DNA from: Luteimonas mephitis DSM 12574 | GTDB taxonomy: Bacteria; Pseudomonadota; Gammaproteobacteria; Xanthomonadales; Xanthomonadaceae | Assembly: GCF_000422305.1 (NCBI RefSeq) | Contig: NZ_KE383816.1 | Coordinates: 670,566 to 734,565, forward strand | Direction of reading: 5' to 3' | Length of the DNA stretch: 64,000 nt | Shown here: positions 28,761-37,360 of the stretch, in pieces | Numbering within the stretch: position 1 is the stretch's first letter | How the letters are laid out: each line of letters opens with the position of its first letter | Notes under the pieces: model-generated | What the model saw: the letters and a program-made list of their open reading frames with translations, nothing else | What the model was told of the DNA's origin: nothing | Databases searched by the model: none | Made by a program: the position numbers and the translations under genes

Positions 28761-29072
28761 ATGGCCCCGATCCGCTCCGTTCCGCTGCGCATCGCACTCT
28801 CATCCGCCCTCCTGGCCCTGGCTGCCTGCGCGACGATGCCCGCCAGCGACCCTGCCACCGACATTCCGCCCGATGCCGTGCCGACCACGCGCACCGAAGC
28901 CAACGGCGACGTCGTCACCGAGTACCGCGTCGCCGGCCAGCTGCGGGTGGTGAAGGTCGAGCCGTCGCGCGGCCCGGTCTATTACCTCTACGACCGCAAC
29001 GGCGACGGCCTGCCGGACAAGGCAGGCGACAACCCGCCGCAGACGTATTTCAAGCTGTTCGACTGGAACTAG
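28761..29072 (+). CDS. DUF2782-type lipoprotein
   Basis: This 103-residue protein has a lipoprotein signal with lipobox LAAC (Cys23) and therefore is probably anchored in a membrane. The mature part (EYRVAGQLRVVKVEPSRG, YYLYDRNGDGLPD) matches the DUF2782 family, which commonly neighbours polA in Xanthomonas. The function is unknown. It is divergent from polA. Confidence 0.8.
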   Translation: MAPIRSVPLRIALSSALLALAACATMPASDPATDIPPDAVPTTRTEANGDVVTEYRVAGQLRVVKVEPSRGPVYYLYDRNGDGLPDKAGDNPPQTYFKLFDWN

Positions 29073-29186
29073 CGGAAGCGCTCCGCGGAACGGGTCGAGC
29101 GCCGCGGCTCCGCGCCGGTGTGCGCTGGCGCGGCCAGTCGCGCACCGGCCCACGCAGCACTCGCGGACGACGGGCCCCCGGGCGAT

Positions 29187-31682
29187 TCATTCCGTGATAT
29201 CCGGCAGCGCCTGCCCGAGCCCGTCGAACCCGGCCCACGGATCCTTGCGCAGCCGCGCGGCGCGCTGCTTCGCGCTGGCCAGGTCGAACGCATCCGGGCG
29301 CTTGATGCTGCCCAGCTCTTCCCATCGCAATGGCACCGCCACCGGCGCGCCCCTGCGCGCGCGCAGCGACCATGACGCCACGCTGGTGGCGCCGCGCGTG
29401 TTGCGCAACCAGTCGATGAAGATCTTCCCCGGGCGCTTCGCCTTCGACATCGTGGCCACGTAGCGCTCCGGCGCGTGTGCGGCCATCGCGCTCGAAAACG
29501 CCTCGCAGAACCCGTGCACGACATCCCACGACGGTCCGCGCGCGATCGGCACGACGACGTGCAGTCCCTTGCCGCCGGACAGGCGCACGAAGCTTTGCAG
29601 ACCGGCCTGCTCCAGCTTGCCGCGCAAGTCGCGCGCAGCGGCGACCACCGCCGGCCAGCGCACGCCTTCGCCGGGATCGAGGTCGAACACCAGCCGGTCG
29701 GGCTGCTCCGGATCGTCGATGCGCGCACCCCACGGGTGGAACTCCAGCGTGTTCATCTGCACCAGGTCGATCACGCCCTCGATCGAATCCACGTACAGGT
29801 ACTGCTCGCTGCCGCTCTTCTGCTTCAGCGCGATGGCATGCACGTGGTCGCCGAGGCTGCCGGCATGGTGCTTCTGGAAGAAGCATTCGCCCTGGCTGCC
29901 GTCGGGACAGCGCAGCAGCGAAAGCGGCCGGTCGACCAGCTCCGGCAGCAGCCACCGCGCTACGCCGCGGTAGTAGTCGGCGACATCGCCCTTGGTGTAG
30001 TCCGCACCCTCGAACACGACGCGTTCGGGGTGGGTGATCCGCGCATTGTCCTTCGCTGGCTTGCGTGTCATCGGCGTTTTCCCGGCCTGGCTTTTCGATC
30101 CCGCGACCTGCGGCCCGACGTCGCGCGGCCGCTTGTCGGCTCGCAGGCGCTTGAAGCTGGATTGGCGCAGCAACCCTTCCTTGGCCCATCCGCGGAACGC
30201 GACCTCGGCCACCAGTTTCGGCGCCACCCAGTGCACGCCGCGTGTCGGGAACGACACGTGGCCCGGCAGTTCGACCGTCGCGGTCTTGCGTTCGATCGCC
30301 TGCAGGCGCTGGTGGATCGTGCGCAGGGCCGCGGCATCGAACCCGGTGCCGACCCGGCCGACGTAACGCAGCCCGGCGCGCTCGCGCGTCGCCAGCAGCA
30401 ACGACCCGAATCCGCTGCGCGAACCCTTCGGCGCGGTATAGCCAACGATGATGAACTCGTCGCTTTCCTCGTGCTTGGCCTTGATCCAGTCGCCGCTGCG
30501 ACCGGACCGGTAACCGCTGTCGATGCGCTTGCTGACCACGCCTTCGATGCGCTGCTGCCCGGTCTGTGCAAACACGTCCGCACCGTGGCCGACGACGTGG
30601 TCGCTGAACGCCAGCACGCCGGTGCTGCGGCCGAGCAACTGCTTGAGCAGCGCCTTGCGTGCCTGCAACGGCGCCTTGCGCAGGTCGACGCCGGCGAGCC
30701 CGGGCAGGTCGAACACCAGGTATCGCAGCGGCGCTTTCGAGGTTCCGTCGATCACGCGCTGCAGTTCGGAGAAATCGCTGCGGCCATCCTCGGCCAGCAC
30801 CACCAGTTCGCCGTCGAGGCAGGCGTCGGCAACAGGCAGCGCCGCGACCGCCTTGGCCACGTCCGGAAAGGTTTCGTCCCAATCCAGGCCGCCGCGCGAA
30901 CGCAGTTTCGCAACGCCGTCGACGACGTCGGTCATCAGCCGGTAGCCGTCCCACTTGATCTCGTGCAGCCAGTCGTCGCCGGCAGGAGGCGTGGCGCGCA
31001 GCAAGGTGAGCTCGGGGGCGAAGCCCACCGGCATGTGGCCGTCGCGTGCGCCATCGAGCGCCAGCGCACGCTTGCGCCAGACCGCGTCCTTCTTTGCGGC
31101 CTTCCTGGCGACTGCGGCATTCTTCGCGCCCGCCGTCCCGCGCTTTCCCGCCTTCGTCGACTGGGCCGGGGTTGCGACCAGGTCATCGGCCTCGCGGTCG
31201 GCGGCGTGCGCGTCGTCGCGCTTTATCAGCAACCACTGCCTCTGCTTGCCGCGCATGTTCGTGCGCACCAGTTTCCAGCCGCCCTGCAACCTGCCGCCGC
31301 TGAGGGTGAAATCGAGCTTGCCGGCCGCGAGTGCCTCGAGCGGATCGCCGTCGCAGGCCCAGTGGCCGTGGTCGAATACATCGACGTGGCCGGCGCCGTA
31401 GTTGCCCGCGGGGATGTCGCCCTCGAAGGTGGCGTAGTCAAGCGGATGGTCCTCGACTTCCACCGCGAGCCGCTTCTCGCCCACCCGCAGCGAGGGGCCC
31501 TTCGGCACGGCCCAGCTCTTCAACACGCCGTCCATTTCAAGGCGGAAATCGTAATGGCGCGATCGCGCATCGTGCAGTTGCACCACGAAGACCGGGCGAT
31601 GACCCGGGGTGCGGCCGGCATTGGCAGCCGGTTCCGGGGTCTGGTCGAAGCGACGCTTGCGCGCGTAGTCGCGCAGGCTCAT
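29187..31682 (-). CDS. ligD: ATP-dependent DNA ligase LigD (non-homologous end joining)
   Basis: This 831-residue protein joins double-strand breaks with Ku. The domain order is phosphoesterase (about 30-155, with H36 and H42 in QLHDARSRHYDFRLEM), ATP-dependent ligase (about 215-520, adenylated Lys243 in EIKWDGYR), then a polymerase/primase domain (from about 550, metal-binding DLDPGEG). This is the Pseudomonas-type order, unlike mycobacterial LigD. Between PE and ligase lies a linker rich in Lys and Ala. It starts 36 bp after the ku stop and so forms a ku-ligD operon. Confidence 0.96.
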   Translation of the reverse strand: MSLRDYARKRRFDQTPEPAANAGRTPGHRPVFVVQLHDARSRHYDFRLEMDGVLKSWAVPKGPSLRVGEKRLAVEVEDHPLDYATFEGDIPAGNYGAGHVDVFDHGHWACDGDPLEALAAGKLDFTLSGGRLQGGWKLVRTNMRGKQRQWLLIKRDDAHAADREADDLVATPAQSTKAGKRGTAGAKNAAVARKAAKKDAVWRKRALALDGARDGHMPVGFAPELTLLRATPPAGDDWLHEIKWDGYRLMTDVVDGVAKLRSRGGLDWDETFPDVAKAVAALPVADACLDGELVVLAEDGRSDFSELQRVIDGTSKAPLRYLVFDLPGLAGVDLRKAPLQARKALLKQLLGRSTGVLAFSDHVVGHGADVFAQTGQQRIEGVVSKRIDSGYRSGRSGDWIKAKHEESDEFIIVGYTAPKGSRSGFGSLLLATRERAGLRYVGRVGTGFDAAALRTIHQRLQAIERKTATVELPGHVSFPTRGVHWVAPKLVAEVAFRGWAKEGLLRQSSFKRLRADKRPRDVGPQVAGSKSQAGKTPMTRKPAKDNARITHPERVVFEGADYTKGDVADYYRGVARWLLPELVDRPLSLLRCPDGSQGECFFQKHHAGSLGDHVHAIALKQKSGSEQYLYVDSIEGVIDLVQMNTLEFHPWGARIDDPEQPDRLVFDLDPGEGVRWPAVVAAARDLRGKLEQAGLQSFVRLSGGKGLHVVVPIARGPSWDVVHGFCEAFSSAMAAHAPERYVATMSKAKRPGKIFIDWLRNTRGATSVASWSLRARRGAPVAVPLRWEELGSIKRPDAFDLASAKQRAARLRKDPWAGFDGLGQALPDITE

Positions 31683-31718
31683 GACCGGTGACCCATGGCC
31701 GGCACGGCGTCGACCGCC

Positions 31719-32657
31719 CTAGCCGGTCCTGCGCTTCGCGGATTTCCCGGCCGCGGTGGCAGTCTTCTTCTTAACCGGGGCCTTCTTCACCGGCGCCTTC
31801 TTCTTCGCGGTCTTCCGGGCGGTCTTCTTCGCCGCGCCCTTTTTCGCCGGCGTGCGCTTGTTGCTGGCGATGGACTTCTGCAGCAGCGACATGAAGTCGA
31901 CCACGTTGGTGGCGGTGTCCTCTGCGGCCTCCGGCTCGTTGTCCTCGGCCTTGGCGAGCGCACCCTTCGATTTCATCTTCTTCTTGATCACCGCTTCCAG
32001 GCGCGCGCGGAATTCATCATGGTAGTCGTCCGGCACCCACTTCCCCGACATGGAGCCGATCAGTTGTTTGGCCATGTCCATTTCCTTCGCGGTGATGCGA
32101 TAAGTCGAAGGCTTGCCTTCCGGCAGCTTGTAATCGGCCGGGTCGACCAGTTCCTGGGGATAGCGCAGCAGCATCAGCAGCAACGCATCGTCCTGCGGCA
32201 TCACTGCGGCAAGGTACTCGCGGGTTCGGATCACCACCCGCGCGATGCCAACCTGTTTCGTCGCCTTCAGCGTCTCGCGCAGCAGCACGTAGCCCTTTTC
32301 GGCCTTCTTCGCCGGCACCAGCACATAGGGCTTCTCGAAGAACTGCGGCGGGATCATGCCGGCATCGACGAAGGTCTCGACTTCGACGGTTTCATGACTC
32401 TCCGGAGCGGCCGACTTGATGTCCTGCTCCTCGATCACGACATAGCTGCCCTTGTCGTACTCGAACGCCTTGACGACGTCCTTCCACGGCACTTCCTCTC
32501 CGGTCTCGGCATTGACGCGTTCATAGCGGATCGGCTTCCGGTCGCGCGAATCGAGCATCCGGAAGCTCAGGTCGACCTTGCGCTCGCCGGACATCAACGA
32601 CACCGGCACGTTGAGCAGGCCGAACGACAGGGTACCGGTCCAGATCGGGCGTGCCAC
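31719..32657 (-). CDS. ku: Ku-type DNA end-binding protein
   Basis: This 312-residue protein forms the homodimeric ring that binds DNA ends and recruits LigD. It begins MARPIWTGTLSFGLLNVPVSL, the standard bacterial Ku start, and contains the core beta-barrel segments (VVIEEQDI, GYVLLRETL, EMDMAKQLI). From about 265 the tail is extremely rich in Lys and Ala (repeated KKAPVKK-like units), typical of longer Ku proteins with extra DNA binding. It is the first gene of the ku-ligD pair. Confidence 0.96.
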   Translation of the reverse strand: MARPIWTGTLSFGLLNVPVSLMSGERKVDLSFRMLDSRDRKPIRYERVNAETGEEVPWKDVVKAFEYDKGSYVVIEEQDIKSAAPESHETVEVETFVDAGMIPPQFFEKPYVLVPAKKAEKGYVLLRETLKATKQVGIARVVIRTREYLAAVMPQDDALLLMLLRYPQELVDPADYKLPEGKPSTYRITAKEMDMAKQLIGSMSGKWVPDDYHDEFRARLEAVIKKKMKSKGALAKAEDNEPEAAEDTATNVVDFMSLLQKSIASNKRTPAKKGAAKKTARKTAKKKAPVKKAPVKKKTATAAGKSAKRRTG

Positions 32658-32854
32658 GTCAGCGATCCTGCCGCGACGATCGCCGCCCTGCGGCCCTTGC
32701 GATAGCGTGGAATTTGGCCACTGGCGACTCTCGCTTGCGACGGGCCCCAGACCCTACGGCGGCCGCGGTGAGATCCCGGTGAAGCGCTGCAGTTCACATC
32801 GCATGCAAAGCCCATGCACGAGAATCCGCGCTGCGACCACCGACAGGACACGAC

Positions 32855-33100
32855 ATGTACGGCCGCGAACGACGCCAATCCGGGGATCTGGACGACGAGA
32901 CGCTGCGTGCGGGACTGAGCCCCGCACAACTGAATGCGCTGGAGACACTGGAACACTTCGGCTGGACGCTGCGCTTCGTGCGCAGGCCGATGTTCCGCGA
33001 TCCGGTCCCGGTGCTGTTCGCCCGCGACGGCAAGCGCTTCGTGGTGCTGCAGGCCGATGGCACGCTGGATGAAGCCCCGGACCTGGTGATCCGCAACTAG
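32855..33100 (+). CDS. Small conserved hypothetical protein
   Basis: This 81-residue protein (MYGRERRQSGDLDDETLRAG...) has no signal peptide or membrane segment. Its second half (GWTLRFVRRPMFRDPVPVLFARDGKRFVVL) has a regular beta pattern and resembles small uncharacterised proteins I associate with Xanthomonas. It is divergent from ku with a 197-bp gap in which I see no further gene. Function unknown. Confidence 0.6.
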   Translation: MYGRERRQSGDLDDETLRAGLSPAQLNALETLEHFGWTLRFVRRPMFRDPVPVLFARDGKRFVVLQADGTLDEAPDLVIRN

Positions 33101-33250
33101 GTGGCCTGCCTGCGGGAACGGCCGCGGCCGCCATTTCCCCGGCGCGCGGAAGCCGGCTTGCCCTGCGCCATCACGCGGGCTTGCCTTCGACTTAACCCCG
33201 CCGGCGGCATCTTCGCCGCAGCATCGAAGCGATTGAAGCAGGAGGCCGCC

Positions 33251-33478
33251 ATGCCATACGACCGCATCAGCGAACTGCCCGGATCGGTGCGCGACCACGT
33301 GCCGAAGCATGCGCAGGAGATCTACAAGGAAGCGTTCAACAACGCCTGGAACGAATACAAGGATCCGGATGACCGCCGCGGCGACGCCTCGCGCGAGGAA
33401 ACCGCGCACAAGGTGGCGTGGTCAGCGGTGAAGGAGAAGTACGAGAAAGGCGACGACGGCGACTGGCACGCAAAATAG
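33251..33478 (+). CDS. ChaB-family protein
   Basis: This 75-residue protein starts MPYDRISELPGSVRDHVPKHAQEIYKEAFNNAW and continues with AHKVAWSAVKEKYEKG, closely following the ChaB fold. In E. coli ChaB is encoded beside the cation antiporter ChaA, but many genomes have stand-alone ChaB genes of unknown role. No chaA is present here. The start is supported by GGAGG 6 bp upstream. It sits between the ku-ligD pair and uvrD. Confidence 0.85.
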   Translation: MPYDRISELPGSVRDHVPKHAQEIYKEAFNNAWNEYKDPDDRRGDASREETAHKVAWSAVKEKYEKGDDGDWHAK

Positions 33479-33486
33479 CTGGAGGC

Positions 33487-33588
33487 CGGGATTGGGGATT
33501 CGGGATTCGGGATTGGAGAAGCGGCTCCCGCGTCGTGTCTCGGCTTCCAGCCGAATTCCTGATCCCCATTCCGCAATCCCGTATCCCT
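33487..33588. repeat. Inverted pair of GGGATTC heptamer arrays
   Basis: GGGATT(C/G)G units run forward at about 33487-33517 and in the reverse sense (AATCCCxxATCCC) at about 33561-33588, between the convergent ChaB-like and uvrD genes. It is the same family as at 16187-16340. Confidence 0.75.
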
Positions 33589-33597
33589 CTGCGCGCC

Positions 33598-35781
33598 TCA
33601 GCGCGCGGGCTGCAGGTTCGCGTACGCCAGCACCAGCCACTTGCTGCCGGCGTCGTCGAAGTTCACCTGCACGCGCGCGTGCGCGCCGGCGCCTTCGATG
33701 TCGGTGATGATGCCGCTGCCGAACTTGGCGTGGGTGACGTTCTGGCCGAGCCGGATGCCCGGGTTCTCGTCGACCACCGCGTGGCCGAAGTCGCGTCGCG
33801 GCGCATTGGCATACATCGGCCGCGACACCTGCACCTTCGGCCGCACCTCGTTGAGCAGCGGTGCCGGGATCTCGCGCAGGAAGCGCGACGGGATGCCGTA
33901 CATGTCCTGGCCGTGCAGGCGCCGTGATTCGGCGTAGCTGAGCACCAGCTTCTGCCGCGCACGGGTAATGCCGACGTAGGCCAGCCGGCGTTCCTCCTCC
34001 AGCCGCCCGCTCTCTTCCACCGAACGCGCATTCGGGAACAGGCCTTCCTCCATGCCGCCCAGGAACACCAGCGGGAACTCCAGTCCCTTGGCACTGTGCA
34101 GGGTCATCAGCTGCACGCCGTCCTCGCCCGCCTGCGCCTGGCCTTCGCCGGCCTCCAGCGCGGCGTAGGCGAGGAACGCGACCAGCTCGCTCAGGCCCGC
34201 GCTCTCGTCCTCGTCGCCGCGGACGAAGCGCGACGCCACAGACACCAGTTCGTCGAGGTTGTCGACGCGTGAATCGGCGGCGCCCTTGGATTCGTTGGTG
34301 TAGTGCTCGCGCAGGCCGGAGCGCACCAGTACGTGGTCGATCTTGTCCTTGAGCGGCAGCTCGGAGACCTCGCCGTCGAGCGCGTCGACCAGCCCGTGGA
34401 AGCCGGCCAGCGCGTTGCGCGCGCGTGCGGCCAGTCCGTTCCCGTGCGACACGCGGATCGACGCCTCCCACAGCGACACGCTGTCGGCGCGCGCGCGCTG
34501 GCGCACCTCGTCGAGCGTGCGCTCGCCGATCCCGCGCGTGGGCGTGTTGACCGCGCGCTCGAACGCCGCATCGTCGCTGCGATTGCTGACCAGCCGCAGG
34601 TAGGCCAGCGTGTCCTTGATCTCGGCGCGCTCGAAGAAGCGCACGCCACCGTAGACCCGGTACGGGATCTGCTCGGCCAGCAGCGTCTCTTCGAACGCGC
34701 GCGACTGCGCGTTGCTGCGATACAGGATCGCGCAGTCGCCGTGGCTGCCCCCGTCGCGCACCCACTGGCCGATGCGCTCGACCACGAAGCGCGCCTCGTC
34801 GATCTCGTTGTAGGCCGCGTATAGGTCGACCGGCTCGCCCTCGCCGCTGTCGGTCCACAGCTGCTTGCCCATGCGCGCCGGGTTGTGCGCGATCACCGCA
34901 TTGGCGGCATTGAGGATGTTGGCGCTCGAGCGGTAGTTCTGCTCCAGCCGGATTGTCTGCGCGCCCGGGAAGTCGTGCAGGAAGCGCTGCACGTTCTCGA
35001 CTTTCGCCCCACGCCAGCCATAGATCGCCTGGTCGTCGTCGCCGACCACGAACACCTGGCCCGTATCTCCGGCGAGCAGGCGCACGAAGCCGTACTGGAT
35101 GGCGTTGGTGTCCTGGAACTCGTCCACCAGCAGCTGGCCGAAGCGCTGGCGGTAGTGCGCCAGCAGCGCCGGAGTGTCGCGCAGCAGCTCGTGCGCGCGC
35201 AGCAGGATCTCGGCGAAATCGACCAGCCCGGCGCGGTCGCAGCGCTCCTGGTACAGCGCGTAACTTTTCAGCATCACGTCGGACCATTCGTCGCGATCCG
35301 CTTGGATGTGCTGCGGGCGCCGGCCCTCGTCCTTCTGCCCGTTGATCCACCACGCGATCTGCCTGGGCGGGAAGCGCGCCTCGTCGAGTTCCAGCTGTCG
35401 CACCACGCGCTTGACCAGGCGCAGCTGGTCGTCGCTGTCGAGGATCTGGAAGCCTTCGGGCAGCCTCGCATCTTGCCAGTGCAGGCGCAGCAGCCGGTGC
35501 GCGAGGCCGTGGAAGGTGCCGATCCACAGCCCGCGCGAACCGTTGCGCAGCAGCGCATCGGCGCGATGGCGCATCTCGCCGGCGGCCTTGTTGGTGAAGG
35601 TGACGGCGAAAATGCCGTGCACCGGCACGCCGAACACTTCGTTCAACCAGGCGATGCGATGGGTGAGCACGCGCGTCTTGCCGGACCCGGCGCCGGCAAG
35701 CACGAGATAGTGGCCCGGCGGCGCGGAAATGGCCTCGCGCTGGGCGTCGTTGAGCCCGTCGAGCAGGTGGGAAACATCCAT
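33598..35781 (-). CDS. uvrD: DNA helicase II
   Basis: This 727-residue superfamily-1 helicase acts in nucleotide-excision and mismatch repair. It shows Walker A AGAGSGKT (29-36), VDEFQDTN, GDDDQAIYGWRGA, the EQNYRSS segment, TLHSAKGLEF and VGITRARQKL, all in order. The C-terminal HAKFGSGIITDIEG region is the small Tudor-like domain typical of UvrD. The length matches UvrD (about 720 in E. coli) better than Rep (about 670). Confidence 0.95.
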   Translation of the reverse strand: MDVSHLLDGLNDAQREAISAPPGHYLVLAGAGSGKTRVLTHRIAWLNEVFGVPVHGIFAVTFTNKAAGEMRHRADALLRNGSRGLWIGTFHGLAHRLLRLHWQDARLPEGFQILDSDDQLRLVKRVVRQLELDEARFPPRQIAWWINGQKDEGRRPQHIQADRDEWSDVMLKSYALYQERCDRAGLVDFAEILLRAHELLRDTPALLAHYRQRFGQLLVDEFQDTNAIQYGFVRLLAGDTGQVFVVGDDDQAIYGWRGAKVENVQRFLHDFPGAQTIRLEQNYRSSANILNAANAVIAHNPARMGKQLWTDSGEGEPVDLYAAYNEIDEARFVVERIGQWVRDGGSHGDCAILYRSNAQSRAFEETLLAEQIPYRVYGGVRFFERAEIKDTLAYLRLVSNRSDDAAFERAVNTPTRGIGERTLDEVRQRARADSVSLWEASIRVSHGNGLAARARNALAGFHGLVDALDGEVSELPLKDKIDHVLVRSGLREHYTNESKGAADSRVDNLDELVSVASRFVRGDEDESAGLSELVAFLAYAALEAGEGQAQAGEDGVQLMTLHSAKGLEFPLVFLGGMEEGLFPNARSVEESGRLEEERRLAYVGITRARQKLVLSYAESRRLHGQDMYGIPSRFLREIPAPLLNEVRPKVQVSRPMYANAPRRDFGHAVVDENPGIRLGQNVTHAKFGSGIITDIEGAGAHARVQVNFDDAGSKWLVLAYANLQPAR

Positions 35782-35836
35782 CGCGGCATTCTACGCGAGG
35801 GTGCGTCGCAGTCCCGGCGACGCCACCCGCGCAACC

Positions 35837-35916
35837 TGTAGGAGCGGCTTCAGCCGCGAGCTTTGCGGCCGTCGTTTCGCCATCGGGACAAGCTCGCGGC
35901 TGAAGCCGCTCCTACG
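35837..35916. repeat. REP family A inverted pair
   Basis: A unit GTAGGAGCGGCTTCAGCCGC at 35837 faces its near-exact reverse complement ending at 35916 with about 25 bp between them. It lies in the 158-bp gap between uvrD and the UPF0114 gene. Confidence 0.9.
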
Positions 35917-35939
35917 AGAAGCCCGCCAGCCGCGCCGCG

Positions 35940-36542
35940 TCAGTGCGCCGCGATCTGTTCGCGCTTGCTCGACGTGCCGGTCATCAGCTTGTCGGTCCAG
36001 GCGATGCCGATCGCCGAGAGGATGAACACGCAGTGGATGATCGTCTGCCACATCACCCCGGCCTCGGTGAAGCGGCTGCCCGGCGTGCCGAGCGTGCCGA
36101 TCTCGATGAAGGTCTTGAGCAGGTGGATCGAGCTGATGCCGATGATCGCCATCGCCAGCTTCACCTTCAGCACGCTGGCGTTGACGTGGGAGAGCCACTC
36201 AGGCTGGTCGGGATGGCCCTGCAGGCCCAGCCGCGAGACGAAGGTTTCGTAGCCGCCGACGATCACCATCACCAGCAGGTTGGAGATCATCACCACGTCG
36301 ATCAGGCCGAGCACGATCAGCATGATCGCCACTTCCGCGGTCTGTTCGGCGCCGACGGCGCCGGGCTGCGCGTGGCCGTCGAAGAACACCTGGTCGACCA
36401 GGTGCACCAGTTCGACACCGAACTGCCAGACATAGATCGCCTGGGCGACGATCAGGCCCAGGTACAGCGGCAGCTGCAGCCAGCGCGAGCTGAAGATCAG
36501 GGCGGACAGGGGGCTGAGGCGGGTCGAGCGGACCTGGGACAT
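35940..36542 (-). CDS. UPF0114/TIGR00645 family membrane protein
   Basis: This 200-residue protein has four hydrophobic helices (about 30-50, 72-98, 127-147 and 163-182). It matches the UPF0114 family through LPLYLGLIVAQAIYVW, LLVMVIVGGYETFVSRL and KLAMAIIGISSIHLLKTFIE. The family is conserved in proteobacteria; its biochemical function is unknown. It is probably a single gene. The 118 bp upstream contain no further gene. Confidence 0.85.
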   Translation of the reverse strand: MSQVRSTRLSPLSALIFSSRWLQLPLYLGLIVAQAIYVWQFGVELVHLVDQVFFDGHAQPGAVGAEQTAEVAIMLIVLGLIDVVMISNLLVMVIVGGYETFVSRLGLQGHPDQPEWLSHVNASVLKVKLAMAIIGISSIHLLKTFIEIGTLGTPGSRFTEAGVMWQTIIHCVFILSAIGIAWTDKLMTGTSSKREQIAAH

Positions 36543-36660
36543 GCGGGGCTTGGGATCGGGGAAAGGGGGCGAAGGTTACCATCGCCATCGACGCACACCG
36601 GCAAACCAATGGCATTCCCTGACGCTAAGGGTTCAGCAGGGTTCTCGCCGGCCCCGAAGC

Positions 36661-37350
36661 CTATTGGCCAGCTTGGCGCGCACTGTCCAAACGATCTATA
36701 GACCGTGCCAGCTCGAGTAGTTTCTCCGTCGATGGTGCTGTATTTGAAGCCTCTGCGACCATCTCCGCGATCAGGCCGCCTGGCCCCGCCCCCCGCGGCG
36801 TCCATGCGAAAGCGCAACTGTCTTCTCCACTCCCGAAATACAGGTTAACGCCGTCGTATCCATACTCTCTGGCTGTCATCGCGTAGCGGGTATGACGAAC
36901 AATCGGATTAACAATCTCGAATTGCTCGAATCTCGTAAGCGACACAGCTGAGATTCTTTGTTGGGTTGCCGACAACAAGCTGCTTTCCGGGGACCGGAAA
37001 TCGATCTGCCCAAAAATTCGATAAGTTCTTATGTAGTCAGCACCAAAGACCACAAGCTCGGGCTCGGAGAAAGCAGCTTCGACCAGCACCCAGAGATCCG
37101 CGTTTGACTCACCTATCGCGATGAGCTTGCTTTGCGCCGCCCAGAAAAATTTCCTTTCATGGGCGTCGCAAGGCGAAAGCCCTCTGTCATTCTCGAATCG
37201 GAAACTGGCAATCTTGTCCAGCTCCGCGGCGCTGTCCAGATATTCCTGATCTTGCTGTTTCTTGGAGCCGATAATGTGGCCAATGAACGCAAGGACTGCC
37301 AACATCGCAATCGATATCGCCAGAATGACGATGGGACGAGGACGCTCCAT
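36661..37350 (-). CDS. Hypothetical membrane-anchored protein of atypical base composition
   Basis: This 229-residue protein has one N-terminal membrane helix (about 6-25, PIVILAISIAMLAVLAFIG) and a soluble domain probably outside the cytoplasm. I recognise no domain; segments such as SESxxD acidic patches are not diagnostic. The DNA is visibly richer in A and T than all neighbours, particularly 36880-37300, and codon use differs accordingly, which suggests recent acquisition. The start at 37350 places the helix at the N-terminus; the open frame upstream overlaps the next gene. It begins 10 bp after the stop of the DPP-IV-like peptidase gene. Confidence 0.6.
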   Translation of the reverse strand: MERPRPIVILAISIAMLAVLAFIGHIIGSKKQQDQEYLDSAAELDKIASFRFENDRGLSPCDAHERKFFWAAQSKLIAIGESNADLWVLVEAAFSEPELVVFGADYIRTYRIFGQIDFRSPESSLLSATQQRISAVSLTRFEQFEIVNPIVRHTRYAMTAREYGYDGVNLYFGSGEDSCAFAWTPRGAGPGGLIAEMVAEASNTAPSTEKLLELARSIDRLDSARQAGQ

Positions 37351-37360
37351 CGAGGGCCAG

